Of a DNA stretch of 64,000 nucleotides, positions 36,801-44,758 are shown piece by piece; position 1 is the stretch's first letter, and every line of letters starts with the position of its first letter. Below the pieces are notes generated by a model. That model did not search any database. It saw only the letters and a program-made list of their open reading frames with translations, and was not told the origin of the DNA. The DNA lies in the NCBI RefSeq assembly GCF_900112985.1, contig NZ_FONS01000011.1, positions 1-64,000 on the forward strand, read 5' to 3'. The position numbers and the translations under genes are program-made. Source of the DNA: Pedobacter antarcticus (GTDB lineage Bacteria; Bacteroidota; Bacteroidia; Sphingobacteriales; Sphingobacteriaceae).

Positions 36801-38914
36801 TCTACCTGTTTAAGGTTCAGATCTGCTTTAACGGCAGGGTATTTTCCGGCAATATTTACGAATGCAGTGAGATTAAAGTTTGCATTTGTATCGGCCATCT
36901 CACTTTTCAGATTCAGTTTCTGTGCGGCATAAGTACCACTCAATAAAAGATTTTTATAGGTGTATTTATTATAAACGGCCGAAACTAAACGCGCATTTAT
37001 CTTAGCCGAAGCTGAATTGGCATCCAGTCCGGTTCCTTCAACTTGTGCCTTGACTGTTATACGGCCTAAGGTCTGCTGCATTTTCATGAGCCTGCCTATG
37101 TTAAAATTCTGCAGGTCTAAATCTGCTTTGTATTTTTCTTTTCCTTTCGGTCCGCTCATTGCCGCCTGCAATTTTGCACTACCCATATCCGTATTGATAT
37201 TGAAACCGGTATTGAAATTGGTCATTCCACCTTTAAAGGTACCAACCGCCACAATAGAATTTGGCAACTCAATATTTGCAGGCAGCGACTGTTTTGGTAT
37301 CACGGCCAGCAAATCGGCTTTGGTCATAGAGAACCGTTTGATCTTAATGTCCAGTTGGGCTTTCTCTGCATCGGGAAGTCCCTTCACCTGCCCGCTAATA
37401 TCTATATGCGTGTTTTTAAGGCCATCTACTTTCAGGGTTGGAATACTCAGGTTATTCATATACCCTTTTGCAACAGCAGAGATTTTTATCTTTTGATTTC
37501 TGTAAGCCGCAGGAACTGCATTACTAAAGTAAGTGGCATCTTTAAGACCCAGTACTGAGTTCTTCAGCTGGATATCAATTTTAACGCGCTCGGGGTGTTT
37601 AGTTAGATCTTCCAACGAAGTGTACTCCAGCGTCGTTTGATTTTCTACCTGCGTATTTGGTGTTTTGAATAAAAAGTTAGTCAGTTTCACTGTCTTATCA
37701 TTATACAGGACGTTTCCTTTAAGCTGTGATAGCTCAAAGCCACTTTTTTCTTTCATTCCCGCACTGATGAGGTTTACTTTAATTCCTTCCGGGCTGTAAG
37801 ATAATTCTTCGGCATTCAGGCCAAGTTGTTTAATTCGCAGGTGATTGAAATCCATTCCGGTGGGCAAGGCCTTTTCACCGAGATTGTCAAATTGTATAGT
37901 ATTGTCAGCAAGCTGAAGTTTTTTGACCAGAACAGACATCGCCGATGGTTTGGCGGCAACTGTATCAGTTTTTTTAGTTTCAGCTTCTACTTTAGCCGGT
38001 TTGAATGCGAATGCAACATTTGATTTATTCAAACTGGCTTCATCCAGTCTAAAGTCTGACTTCGTTAGATCTGCAAATAAGGTTTTAAGATTTAGCTGGC
38101 TGATATTAAGATCTGCCCTGGTGTCAGACAGCATATCGTTAAATTTGATTTTAATCTGTTCCAGATTGACGTCCTGAATTTCTACCAGTGGAAGTTTTCC
38201 TGCAGCTGCCTGAGCAGTGTCCAGGCTGTTTTCCAGATGTGCAGCCAGTTGAGTTAACGGTTTTTGCTGCAAATAACTTACGCTGGTATTCTTAAGACTG
38301 AAGTCTTTAATCACATAGTGCTGTCCATCCAGATCAAAATCTTTGATATTGGTTTTAAACTCCCCAAGGTTCAGGTGCATGTCATTACCCGCAACATCAT
38401 CCCGGTAGGTAATTCCTATATCTTTCAGGCTTATTTTGCTCACTGAAAATTTCATGGTCGAAGTGGTGTCCTGCTGAACTTTGTCTTCGGGTTTCTTTTG
38501 CTCGGACATGAAAGCGTCCACTAAAAAAGAAAAGTTGAAAGTAGTGTCCGGATTAATCCTGGTTACGTTTGCCCGTATAGTTTCCAGTTCAATATTGTTA
38601 ATCTCCACTTTGTTCTTTAACAGTTGAAAAAGACTAATGTCTACTGCAAGCTTTTGTGCATAAAGTAAAGTATCACCTTTTTTGTCTTCCATGTAGAACT
38701 TGTTTAAAACAACGTCCTTTGGAAGTGCAATTTTAATACTTTCCAGACTTACCTCTGTATGGGTTTTATTTTTCAGATAGTTAATAGCTTTCCCTTTTGC
38801 AAACTGTTGTACAGCAGGAATATTAAGTGATACGGCAAGTAAAACTACGAGTAGAATTATACTGCCAATGACCCAAAGAATGACCTTTAAACTTTTTCGT
38901 ACGTATTTATTCAA
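33881..38914 (-). CDS. tamB: Translocation and assembly module TamB (AsmA-like, DUF490 C-terminus)
   Basis: 1677 residues. A single N-terminal transmembrane helix ('KVILWVIGSIILLVVLLAVSLNIPAVQQFAKGKAINYLKNKTHTEV' region, ~10-30) anchors it in the inner membrane. A very long beta-rich chain with an AsmA-like start ('VSLESIKIALPKDVVLNKFYMEDKKGDTLLYAQ') spans the periplasm. The C-terminal TamB/DUF490 domain shows 'VSTLARSSVSKLLTEQLNNLASDLIQGVDINFG' and 'TDLEVGLSKKLLNDRLTVTVGS', the usual features. A basic tail ('RRIRRRAKQEQKQNEK') ends it. It probably forms a hydrophobic groove for lipid transport, with TamL as outer-membrane partner immediately downstream. The operon reads tamB-tamL-yihY. The gene shows no internal stop or frameshift. 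Confidence 0.91.
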   Translation of the reverse strand: MNKYVRKSLKVILWVIGSIILLVVLLAVSLNIPAVQQFAKGKAINYLKNKTHTEVSLESIKIALPKDVVLNKFYMEDKKGDTLLYAQKLAVDISLFQLLKNKVEINNIELETIRANVTRINPDTTFNFSFLVDAFMSEQKKPEDKVQQDTTSTMKFSVSKISLKDIGITYRDDVAGNDMHLNLGEFKTNIKDFDLDGQHYVIKDFSLKNTSVSYLQQKPLTQLAAHLENSLDTAQAAAGKLPLVEIQDVNLEQIKIKFNDMLSDTRADLNISQLNLKTLFADLTKSDFRLDEASLNKSNVAFAFKPAKVEAETKKTDTVAAKPSAMSVLVKKLQLADNTIQFDNLGEKALPTGMDFNHLRIKQLGLNAEELSYSPEGIKVNLISAGMKEKSGFELSQLKGNVLYNDKTVKLTNFLFKTPNTQVENQTTLEYTSLEDLTKHPERVKIDIQLKNSVLGLKDATYFSNAVPAAYRNQKIKISAVAKGYMNNLSIPTLKVDGLKNTHIDISGQVKGLPDAEKAQLDIKIKRFSMTKADLLAVIPKQSLPANIELPNSIVAVGTFKGGMTNFNTGFNINTDMGSAKLQAAMSGPKGKEKYKADLDLQNFNIGRLMKMQQTLGRITVKAQVEGTGLDANSASAKINARLVSAVYNKYTYKNLLLSGTYAAQKLNLKSEMADTNANFNLTAFVNIAGKYPAVKADLNLKQVDLQKLNFSPTELKLAGLVKADIATADPDYLNGDVSIRSLQVVKEGQSFNIDTVDIHSEATADHNLLSLKSELLNARVDGKYQLTNLGAAVINQINKYYAFGTVTKIPDQRFRFNVQIFNPDFLKKFVPELTTFSPSRMSGLLDTQKDSLVMNAWVPRVVYGDYKVDSTQLNIDNVNQQLNYKLLIKSFQSPSIALYNSEISGQAAQNQLGLNIYLRDSKRRDKYVLGGIFKSIDKNFQFSLDPQKLLLDYEKWAISPENFIQFGQAGILANQFNLSKGTQLLSINSLNATPNSPLKVEFKDFRIETLTKFADQDSSLAGGSINGTVDVKDLMETPKFEANLTIDQLRYQKDQLGTLRIAVNNNTADAFETNIALSGVHELRLNGFYYTKSENALDFSLNVDKIDLKALESLSMGQIKNGSGTITGQFDIKGSTSAPKVLGDLKFNQAAFTATYVNSYFRMPNETISFDNEGIKFNNFTIIDSLNRRATINGGILTTDFKDYKFNMDIRTNNFRALNSTAADNEMIYGTVFLTSTIKVRGDLNQPDVDMNIKVEKGTKFYFAMPPDDPSVISQEGIVQFIDADAAPYNGQKALQTDSISKAPIKGINLSADISIDPEAVLNVVVDPENGDALQVRGEANLTATMDASGKTSLTGRYEVTDGSYNLSVGPMGKKEFKLVKGSTIVWTGEPTSANVNLTALYEVNAAPIDLLNDPTNIQAKTKLPFQVYLMMKDELLKPSISFRLDLPENERNALGGDVYTKLMIVNNDESELNKQVFALLALNRFIADNPFESLAGGGGGVSTLARSSVSKLLTEQLNNLASDLIQGVDINFGVNSSEDYSSGSLEQKTDLEVGLSKKLLNDRLTVTVGSTFGLEGPSTPGQNSTNIAGNVNVEYALSADGRYRLRAYRRNQNEGVIEGQIIETGLGFALVVDYNKFREIFQQRRIRRRAKQEQKQNEKEVVEFRSADENKRQLK

Positions 38915-39181
38915 TTGACAAGTTTTTTGAGAGATTGATGAACAAAATTTTTACATGTTTCTGTTACAGAAATCTGTAATCTTCCTTTCAACAAAGCGTT
39001 GAATGAATTTGTTTAATTTTTTTATTTACTAATATAAACAGTTGTGTATGGTCTACATCAAATCTCAGGCCTTAATGTCATCTGGAAGATAGATTTTTCA
39101 AAATTTATCCTGTTACCACTTAAAATGTCTTATCTTAAAACCCCATTAATTAGTTTTTGCAGCTGATTATGGTTTTTATAT

Positions 39182-39676
39182 ATGAATAAAAGAGAAATTA
39201 TAATCGGTTATGAAGCATTCCAGGGATTGGATGAACTGAATAGCAAAGATCAGGATTTATGCAGGTCTGCAGAGCAGGCTTTGGCTACAGCTTATGCACC
39301 ATATTCCAATTTCAAAGTCGCTGCCGCAGTTCGTCTTAAAGACGGTAAGATTGTTACGGGAAGTAACCAGGAGAATCTGGCCTATCCGTCTGGTCTTTGC
39401 GCAGAACGTGTGGCACTTTTTAGTATTGGTGCAGCCTATCCAAACGCCGTAATTGAGAGTATGGTCGTAACTGCCCATACCGATAAATTTGAAATTACCA
39501 AGCCTGTAACCTGCTGTGGTGCATGCCTGCAGGTGATTTCGGAGTTTGAACAGAAGCAGGGGAAACCTATCGAAATAATCTTTTACTGTCTGGGTGGAGA
39601 ATTGCTGAAGGTAAAGGGAGTGCGGAGTCTGCTACCCTTCAGTTTTGTAGAGGACAGGTTGCAGGTTGAATTGTAA
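39182..39676 (+). CDS. cdd: Cytidine deaminase
   Basis: 164 residues. The zinc-site residues are C73 and E75 in GLCAERVALF (the Cys ligand and catalytic Glu) and C112 and C115 in VTCCGACLQVISEF. The usual second motif reads PCGACRQ. Here the Pro is replaced by Cys111 and the Arg by Leu, so the pocket differs somewhat. 'YAPYSNFKVAAAVRLKDG' near residue 38 is the typical substrate-binding N-terminal strand. It hydrolyses cytidine/deoxycytidine to uridine in pyrimidine salvage. It sits 69 nt before parC on the same strand, with no obvious link. Confidence 0.88.
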   Translation: MNKREIIIGYEAFQGLDELNSKDQDLCRSAEQALATAYAPYSNFKVAAAVRLKDGKIVTGSNQENLAYPSGLCAERVALFSIGAAYPNAVIESMVVTAHTDKFEITKPVTCCGACLQVISEFEQKQGKPIEIIFYCLGGELLKVKGVRSLLPFSFVEDRLQVEL

Positions 39677-39745
39677 ACTGTTGGGAAATTGTGTTCCCTA
39701 AATTTGACTGGATGCCTTATCTTTGTTTGATCCAAAACATTCTTA

Positions 39746-42700
39746 ATGAGCGACGAATTAGATAACCACATAAACGAAGAAACAAAACATACTGTTATAC
39801 CAATCAACGGACTTTATGAAAACTGGTTTCTCGATTATGCCTCTTATGTAATTTTAGACAGAGCAGTACCGCATATCAACGATGGTTTGAAACCAGTTCA
39901 GCGCAGAATTATGCATTCGCTGAAAGAAATGGATGACGGGCGTTTTAATAAAGCTGCGAACGTAATCGGTAATACGATGAAATATCACCCGCATGGTGAT
40001 GCTTCTATCGGCGATGCAATGGTACAGATTGGGCAGAAGGACCTGCTAATTGACTGTCAGGGTAACTGGGGTGACCCAATAACGGGTGATAGCGCTGCTG
40101 CTCCCCGTTATATTGAAGCCAGATTATCTAAATTCGCAACCGAAGTTGTTTTTAATGCCGACACAACCGTCTGGCAACTGAGTTATGACGGCAGGAATAA
40201 TGAACCGATCACGTTGCCGGTTAAGTTCCCGCTATTACTGGCACAGGGAGCGGAAGGTATTGCCGTAGGTCTTGCGACCAAAGTTATGCCGCACAACTTT
40301 GTTGAGCTGCTGGATGCTTCTATTGCAGTGCTTAATGGCGAACGGCCGAATATCCTTCCGGATTTCTTTACAGGGGGTATGGCCGACTTTTCTGCTTATA
40401 ACGAGGGAATGAGAGGGGGTAAAATCCGTGTCCGCGCCAAAATAACAGAGAAGGATAAAAAGACATTAGTAATCACCGAAATACCGTACAGTACAACGAC
40501 TGGTTCGGTAATCGACAGTATCCTGTCTGCAAATGACAAAGGAAAAATAAAAATTAAGAAAATAGAGGATAATACTGCTGCGCATGTTGAAATTGTTATT
40601 CAACTTGCACCTGGTATCTCGCCTGATGTAACTATAGATGCGCTTTATGCGTTTACATCATGCGAAGTCTCAATTTCTCCAAACACCTGTATCATTAAAC
40701 AGGATAAACCGCAGTTCCTGAGTGTAAACGACATTCTGATCGAGAACACACAGCACACCAAAAATTTACTGAAACAGGAACTTGAAATCAGACTTAAAGA
40801 ATTACAGGAAAAAATATTCTTTAGCTCGCTGCTCAAAATTTTTATACAGGAAGGAATGTATAAAAACCACGAATACGAGAATTCAGGTAATTTCGAAACT
40901 GTTGTAGGTGTCTTAACGAGGTTGTTTGAACCATTTAAAGATCAACTATACAGGGAAATAGAAGCTGAAGATTTTAAAAAGCTGATCGAAAAACCAATGA
41001 GCAGTATCACCCGCTTTGATGTGAAAAAAGCGGATGAACAGATGAAATCACTTGCTGATGAAATTAAAGTCGTTAAGAATCATCTTCGCCACCTGACTGA
41101 TTATGCTATTGCCTGGTTCCAGAAATTGAAAGATAAATATGGAAAAGGAAGAGGCAGGAAAACTGAAATCCGGTTATTCGACAGAGTTGAAGCTTCCAAG
41201 GTAGCACTTGCCAACGTAAAATTGTACCTGAACAGGGAAGATGGTTTTATCGGTACCGGTCTAAAAAAGGACGAATTTATTGCAGATTGCTCTGACCTGG
41301 ATGAGGTAATTGTCTTTCGTGAAGATGGCAAATGTCTGATTACGAAAGTTGCCGATAAGACTTTTGTCGGTAAAGGAATATTGCACGCCCAGGTATTTAA
41401 AAAAAATGACGAGCGTACGATTTATAATATGATTTATAAGGACGGTAGCAGCGGTACCTCCTACGTGAAAAGGTTCGCTGTCGTCGGTGTAACCAGAGAT
41501 AAAGAGTATGACCTGACCAAGGGTTCTAAAGGATCTAGAGTATGGTATTTTACAGCTAATCCTAACGGTGAAGCTGAACTGGTAACAGTGATGCTTAAAC
41601 CGCATACAAAATTAAAGAAATTGCAATTCGATCTTGATTTTGCTGAGATCGCAATCAAAGGGAGGGGATCCCAGGGAAATATTGTATCCAAATATCCAAT
41701 CAAAAAAATTGTACTGAAAAGTAAAGGTGTTTCAACTTTATCAGGCTTGAAAATCTGGTATGATGATTTATTGCGTCGTTTAAATGTAGATGGCAGAGGA
41801 AAGTACCTGGGGGAATTTGATGGGGACGACAAGATACTTCAGGTTCATAAAGAGGGCTGGTATGAACTTAGTTCTTTTGAATTAAGTAATCATTTCGATG
41901 CCGACCTGCTGCTTATTCAGAAGTTTGATCCGGAAAAGGCTTTTGCAGTTGTTCAGTTTGAAGGGAAAGCGAAGAATTACTTCGTCAAGCGGTTCTTATT
42001 CGAGCCGATAGCAATTGGTAAAAAGCTAAGTCTCATTAGTGAAGAGCAAGGATCGAAATTCCTGCATTTGACCAGTAATCCTGCAGCTTTACTGACTGTT
42101 GATGTATTGAAGGGAAAAACACAAATTCCGGAAACACTGGAGATAGTACTGTCCGAATTTATTGATCTGAAAGGAATTAAGGCTAACGGAAACAGGTTAA
42201 GCCAGCATGATGTACAGCAGATTAAATTGAGTAATGCCGAAGAGTTGGAACCTGTTCTGGCTGAAGAGCATAAAGAGAATACACTAGCTCCGGTTGACTT
42301 AGCAGAATCTGTGGATGAGAACGTTCAGGATTCGCTGGAAGAACCAGCACCAGAGATTGTTCAGAAATCAGCGATATCTGATAACAGTTCTTCTTTACCG
42401 GTATTGGAAAAACAGGAAGAGTTAATACCTGATCTTGTTGTTGCTGAAATGCCTGAAGAAATTATTAAGACCGAGGCTCCGGATATAAAGATAGAAGCTC
42501 CGGAAAAGAAGCCTGAAGCTCTTGAAAAGACGGCTCAAGTTAAGGAAAAGAAGAATTGGGTGAAGAAAGAAGAACCTGCTTCGGAACAGCATCTTGAAGA
42601 AAAGCCTCCAGTACAGGAAACGACTATTATTCAGGATCCTGTTCCGGAAAAAAAGAAATGGGTTAAAAAAGTCGTAAAGGAAACTCCAGCCGCTGATGTT

Positions 42701-42835
42701 GCCGAACCTAAATCAGCGGACAGTAAACCGGGGGAGGAGGATAAACCAAAACCTGCTAAGAAAGAAATCAAGCTGGAAATTACAAATCCCGATGATGTAG
42801 ATATTGATGATAAAGGTCAACTGGGCTTATTCTAA
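39746..42835 (+). CDS. parC: DNA topoisomerase IV subunit A (ParC), long charged C-terminal tail
   Basis: 1029 residues, about 150-280 longer than E. coli ParC (752) because of a C-terminal extension. The breakage-reunion domain is intact: 'DYASYVILDRAVPHINDGLKPVQRRIMHSL' near 30 and the catalytic Tyr122 in DSAAAPRYIEARLSK. The C-terminal beta-propeller-like region runs to about 840. The tail (~850-1029) is acidic/lysine-rich with repeated EKKKWVKK/EKKNWVKK units. It ends with the peptide GQLGLF, which resembles the sliding-clamp-binding motif QL(S/D)LF. With ParE it decatenates chromosomes. TATCTTTG at 39718-39725 fits a -7 box. Its stop overlaps the convergent HupE gene. Confidence 0.92.
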   Translation: MSDELDNHINEETKHTVIPINGLYENWFLDYASYVILDRAVPHINDGLKPVQRRIMHSLKEMDDGRFNKAANVIGNTMKYHPHGDASIGDAMVQIGQKDLLIDCQGNWGDPITGDSAAAPRYIEARLSKFATEVVFNADTTVWQLSYDGRNNEPITLPVKFPLLLAQGAEGIAVGLATKVMPHNFVELLDASIAVLNGERPNILPDFFTGGMADFSAYNEGMRGGKIRVRAKITEKDKKTLVITEIPYSTTTGSVIDSILSANDKGKIKIKKIEDNTAAHVEIVIQLAPGISPDVTIDALYAFTSCEVSISPNTCIIKQDKPQFLSVNDILIENTQHTKNLLKQELEIRLKELQEKIFFSSLLKIFIQEGMYKNHEYENSGNFETVVGVLTRLFEPFKDQLYREIEAEDFKKLIEKPMSSITRFDVKKADEQMKSLADEIKVVKNHLRHLTDYAIAWFQKLKDKYGKGRGRKTEIRLFDRVEASKVALANVKLYLNREDGFIGTGLKKDEFIADCSDLDEVIVFREDGKCLITKVADKTFVGKGILHAQVFKKNDERTIYNMIYKDGSSGTSYVKRFAVVGVTRDKEYDLTKGSKGSRVWYFTANPNGEAELVTVMLKPHTKLKKLQFDLDFAEIAIKGRGSQGNIVSKYPIKKIVLKSKGVSTLSGLKIWYDDLLRRLNVDGRGKYLGEFDGDDKILQVHKEGWYELSSFELSNHFDADLLLIQKFDPEKAFAVVQFEGKAKNYFVKRFLFEPIAIGKKLSLISEEQGSKFLHLTSNPAALLTVDVLKGKTQIPETLEIVLSEFIDLKGIKANGNRLSQHDVQQIKLSNAEELEPVLAEEHKENTLAPVDLAESVDENVQDSLEEPAPEIVQKSAISDNSSSLPVLEKQEELIPDLVVAEMPEEIIKTEAPDIKIEAPEKKPEALEKTAQVKEKKNWVKKEEPASEQHLEEKPPVQETTIIQDPVPEKKKWVKKVVKETPAADVAEPKSADSKPGEEDKPKPAKKEIKLEITNPDDVDIDDKGQLGLF

Positions 42836-43419
42836 CCGAATAAGCCTGGCAGACGCTCTGCTGCCATAATAAAGCTGATACCAAAAATTGCAGAGGACAG
42901 GAAAAAGTTCCAGTCCCATTTTTTGATCTTAACTATATTAACCAGTATAAATGAAATCAGGAGGGTGGCAAGTACAATAACTATCTGTCCGACTTCCAAA
43001 CCTACATTGAAAGCGAACAGCTCTGCAACTATACTTTTACTTTTACCGAGCAGGCTATTCAGGTAATTGCTGAAGCCCATTCCATGAATTAGCCCGAAAA
43101 ATAAAGCCAGTGTATATTTCAATTTAATATTTTTAGGCTTGGCTCTTTTGCTAAGGATATTTGTGGCTGCGGTGATCAGAATGGTCACTGGTATAAGAAA
43201 CTCAACCAGATCTGTGTTGACAGTGATAATCTTAAAAACGCTTAATGCAAGAGTTATACTATGACCGATAGTAAATGCTGTTACCAGTACCAATACCTTT
43301 TTCCAATCTGTCAGGGTATAAATTCCACAGAGCACCATCACAAACAGAATATGGTCATATCCTTTCCAATCGAGTATATGTTGCCAGCCTAATTCGAAGT
43401 ATAAAGAGAAATCCTGCAT
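42832..43419 (-). CDS. HupE/UreJ-family membrane protein
   Basis: 195 residues, about six hydrophobic segments. His-rich membrane motifs typical of HupE/UreJ are visible: 'LDWKGYDHILFVMVLCGI' near 20, 'TAFTIGHSITLALS' near 52 and 'FGLIHGMGFSNYLNSLLG' near 115. The first helix is preceded by a Gly-x-Asp-His pattern. In other bacteria such proteins transport nickel or cobalt for hydrogenase and urease. No hydrogenase or urease genes are in this window, so the substrate and role remain open. It is convergent with parC, overlapping the stop by 4 nt, and ends just before the unrelated lipoprotein region. Confidence 0.78.
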   Translation of the reverse strand: MQDFSLYFELGWQHILDWKGYDHILFVMVLCGIYTLTDWKKVLVLVTAFTIGHSITLALSVFKIITVNTDLVEFLIPVTILITAATNILSKRAKPKNIKLKYTLALFFGLIHGMGFSNYLNSLLGKSKSIVAELFAFNVGLEVGQIVIVLATLLISFILVNIVKIKKWDWNFFLSSAIFGISFIMAAERLPGLFG

Positions 43420-43515
43420 TTTGCTAAATTATTAATTTTTAATTAAAAATGAACAAAAATTAAAAACTGTGTTTATTTGTGTAATTATATATTGAATCCT
43501 GGTCTGACCGCGCAT

Positions 43516-43557
43516 AAAAAAACAGGATTTGGGAACGCCCGAATCCTGTTTTTTTTC
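43516..43557. terminator. Terminator between lipoprotein and HupE genes
   Basis: Arms from AAAAAACAGGATT (from 43517) and AATCCTGTTTTTTTT (43542-43556) plus an inner GGG/CCC pair form a long stem with a small loop and T-runs on both sides. It lies just downstream of the lipoprotein gene (reverse strand, stop at 43575). Confidence 0.85.
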
Positions 43558-43574
43558 TTGTAATTTCTAAACTT

Positions 43575-44624
43575 CTACTGGTATTGTATATAGATTGGCT
43601 TAGGTGTGAGTTTCAATAACTCTTCTGGTGTCATCAATCTATTCGGTGCTTTCTTTATATCATTTTTATAGAACAGTTTGAAACCTGTGAATTCTACAGG
43701 TTCGCTATAAATGAAATGACGATAGGTGCCTTTTTTTAATTCAGGTTCGCCCCATCCGTCCATATGCATGACGATCTGTACTTCCGGACGTAATTTAATA
43801 CTGGATGCATTAGTTACCATCTTTCTTGTGAAGCGGTGAACGACAAATACTTTTGGCGGCAAATTGTGTTTCTTGACAATGTCAGCAAGATATTGCGAAA
43901 CATAGTTAATATCTGCAGCGTCATATGTTCCGATTCTTTTACCTGGTAAAGAGCCGTCCTTCATAGAGAACTCCGGATCTATTCCTAAGTGTACGTAAGG
44001 TAGTTCCAGGTACTTCTCAATATGCGGTAATTCTGCTTTAATATTACTTAAGGCAACTTGCAGGTCTAAAAATACAATCGTATTCGGGCGCATTTTAGCG
44101 ATGGCTAATACAGAATCAATCTGACTATTGGCCATTCTGTTCACATATTTACCATCTCGTCCAGGGGTACCGCTGGCTACTGCAGCAATATAGTGCAGGC
44201 CTGCCTGAACGGGTGTAGACGGATCTGCTTTTTCCCAGTTTTTAATTTCAGTATTTAATCTTGACCACATTTCTTTAGGTGCATACTCACCTAAAGCACC
44301 CATCTTTTTAGAATGCAGGTTTCCATAATAAACTACGATTCTTTTAAAAGGCAGAATTGCGCCTGCAAGTGGATAAGGCTGGTTTTTGACCGGCCATTTT
44401 CCTGTAGTATCTCCGTTTGCGAGTTTAAGTTGTAAAGAGTCGTATAAAGCAGTATCAATTGGTTTAGATACAGGTGCTGTCATACTAACCTCAGTGGTAT
44501 CAGCGTTTGCTTTTTGAGTTTCTGCTGATTTACCTTCTGCTTTCGTTGAATTGGAATTGCAGCTAGCAAGCAGTGCGAAAGTGGTGAACGCAAGTGCGAA
44601 AGTTGCGGGTGGTGTTATTTTCAT
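43575..44624 (-). CDS. Exported lipoprotein of unknown function, TIM-barrel-like
   Basis: 349 residues. The N-terminus MKITPPATFALAFTTFALLASC carries a lipobox at Cys22. A Ser/Thr/Ala-rich linker follows, then a folded region from ~95. That region has repeated strand-then-helix runs: 'RIVVYYGNLHSKKMGALGEY', 'PVQAGLHYIAAVASG', 'NTIVFLDLQVALSN', 'PYVHLGIDPEFSM', 'KVFVVHRFTRKMVTN' and 'EVQIVMHMDGWGEP'. Asp-x-Glu in 'LGIDPEF' and Asp in 'FLDLQ' could be catalytic. This arrangement recalls a (beta/alpha)-barrel glycosidase- or phosphodiesterase-like fold, but I do not recognise the family. It has its own terminator at 43516 and stands 134 nt from the HmuY gene, divergently. Confidence 0.7.
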   Translation of the reverse strand: MKITPPATFALAFTTFALLASCNSNSTKAEGKSAETQKANADTTEVSMTAPVSKPIDTALYDSLQLKLANGDTTGKWPVKNQPYPLAGAILPFKRIVVYYGNLHSKKMGALGEYAPKEMWSRLNTEIKNWEKADPSTPVQAGLHYIAAVASGTPGRDGKYVNRMANSQIDSVLAIAKMRPNTIVFLDLQVALSNIKAELPHIEKYLELPYVHLGIDPEFSMKDGSLPGKRIGTYDAADINYVSQYLADIVKKHNLPPKVFVVHRFTRKMVTNASSIKLRPEVQIVMHMDGWGEPELKKGTYRHFIYSEPVEFTGFKLFYKNDIKKAPNRLMTPEELLKLTPKPIYIQYQ

Positions 44625-44758
44625 AGATAGGGTAATGTATTTTATTTTTCTCGTGCAAAACTACACAATCAACTGACAATTTAGCTGTATTAAATCAATC
44701 TGCAAACTTTACGAATCCTTAAATTGCTTATCTTTAACCATTCGCACGATTTAAATTT

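Noticed and set aside
37017..37496. Forward frame of 159 codons inside tamB
   Set aside because: Shadow of the tamB coding strand; no recognisable protein motif.
38915..39181. tRNA or other structured RNA between tamB and cdd
   Set aside because: I could not fold a cloverleaf or see conserved tRNA boxes; the gap looks like an ordinary divergent promoter region.
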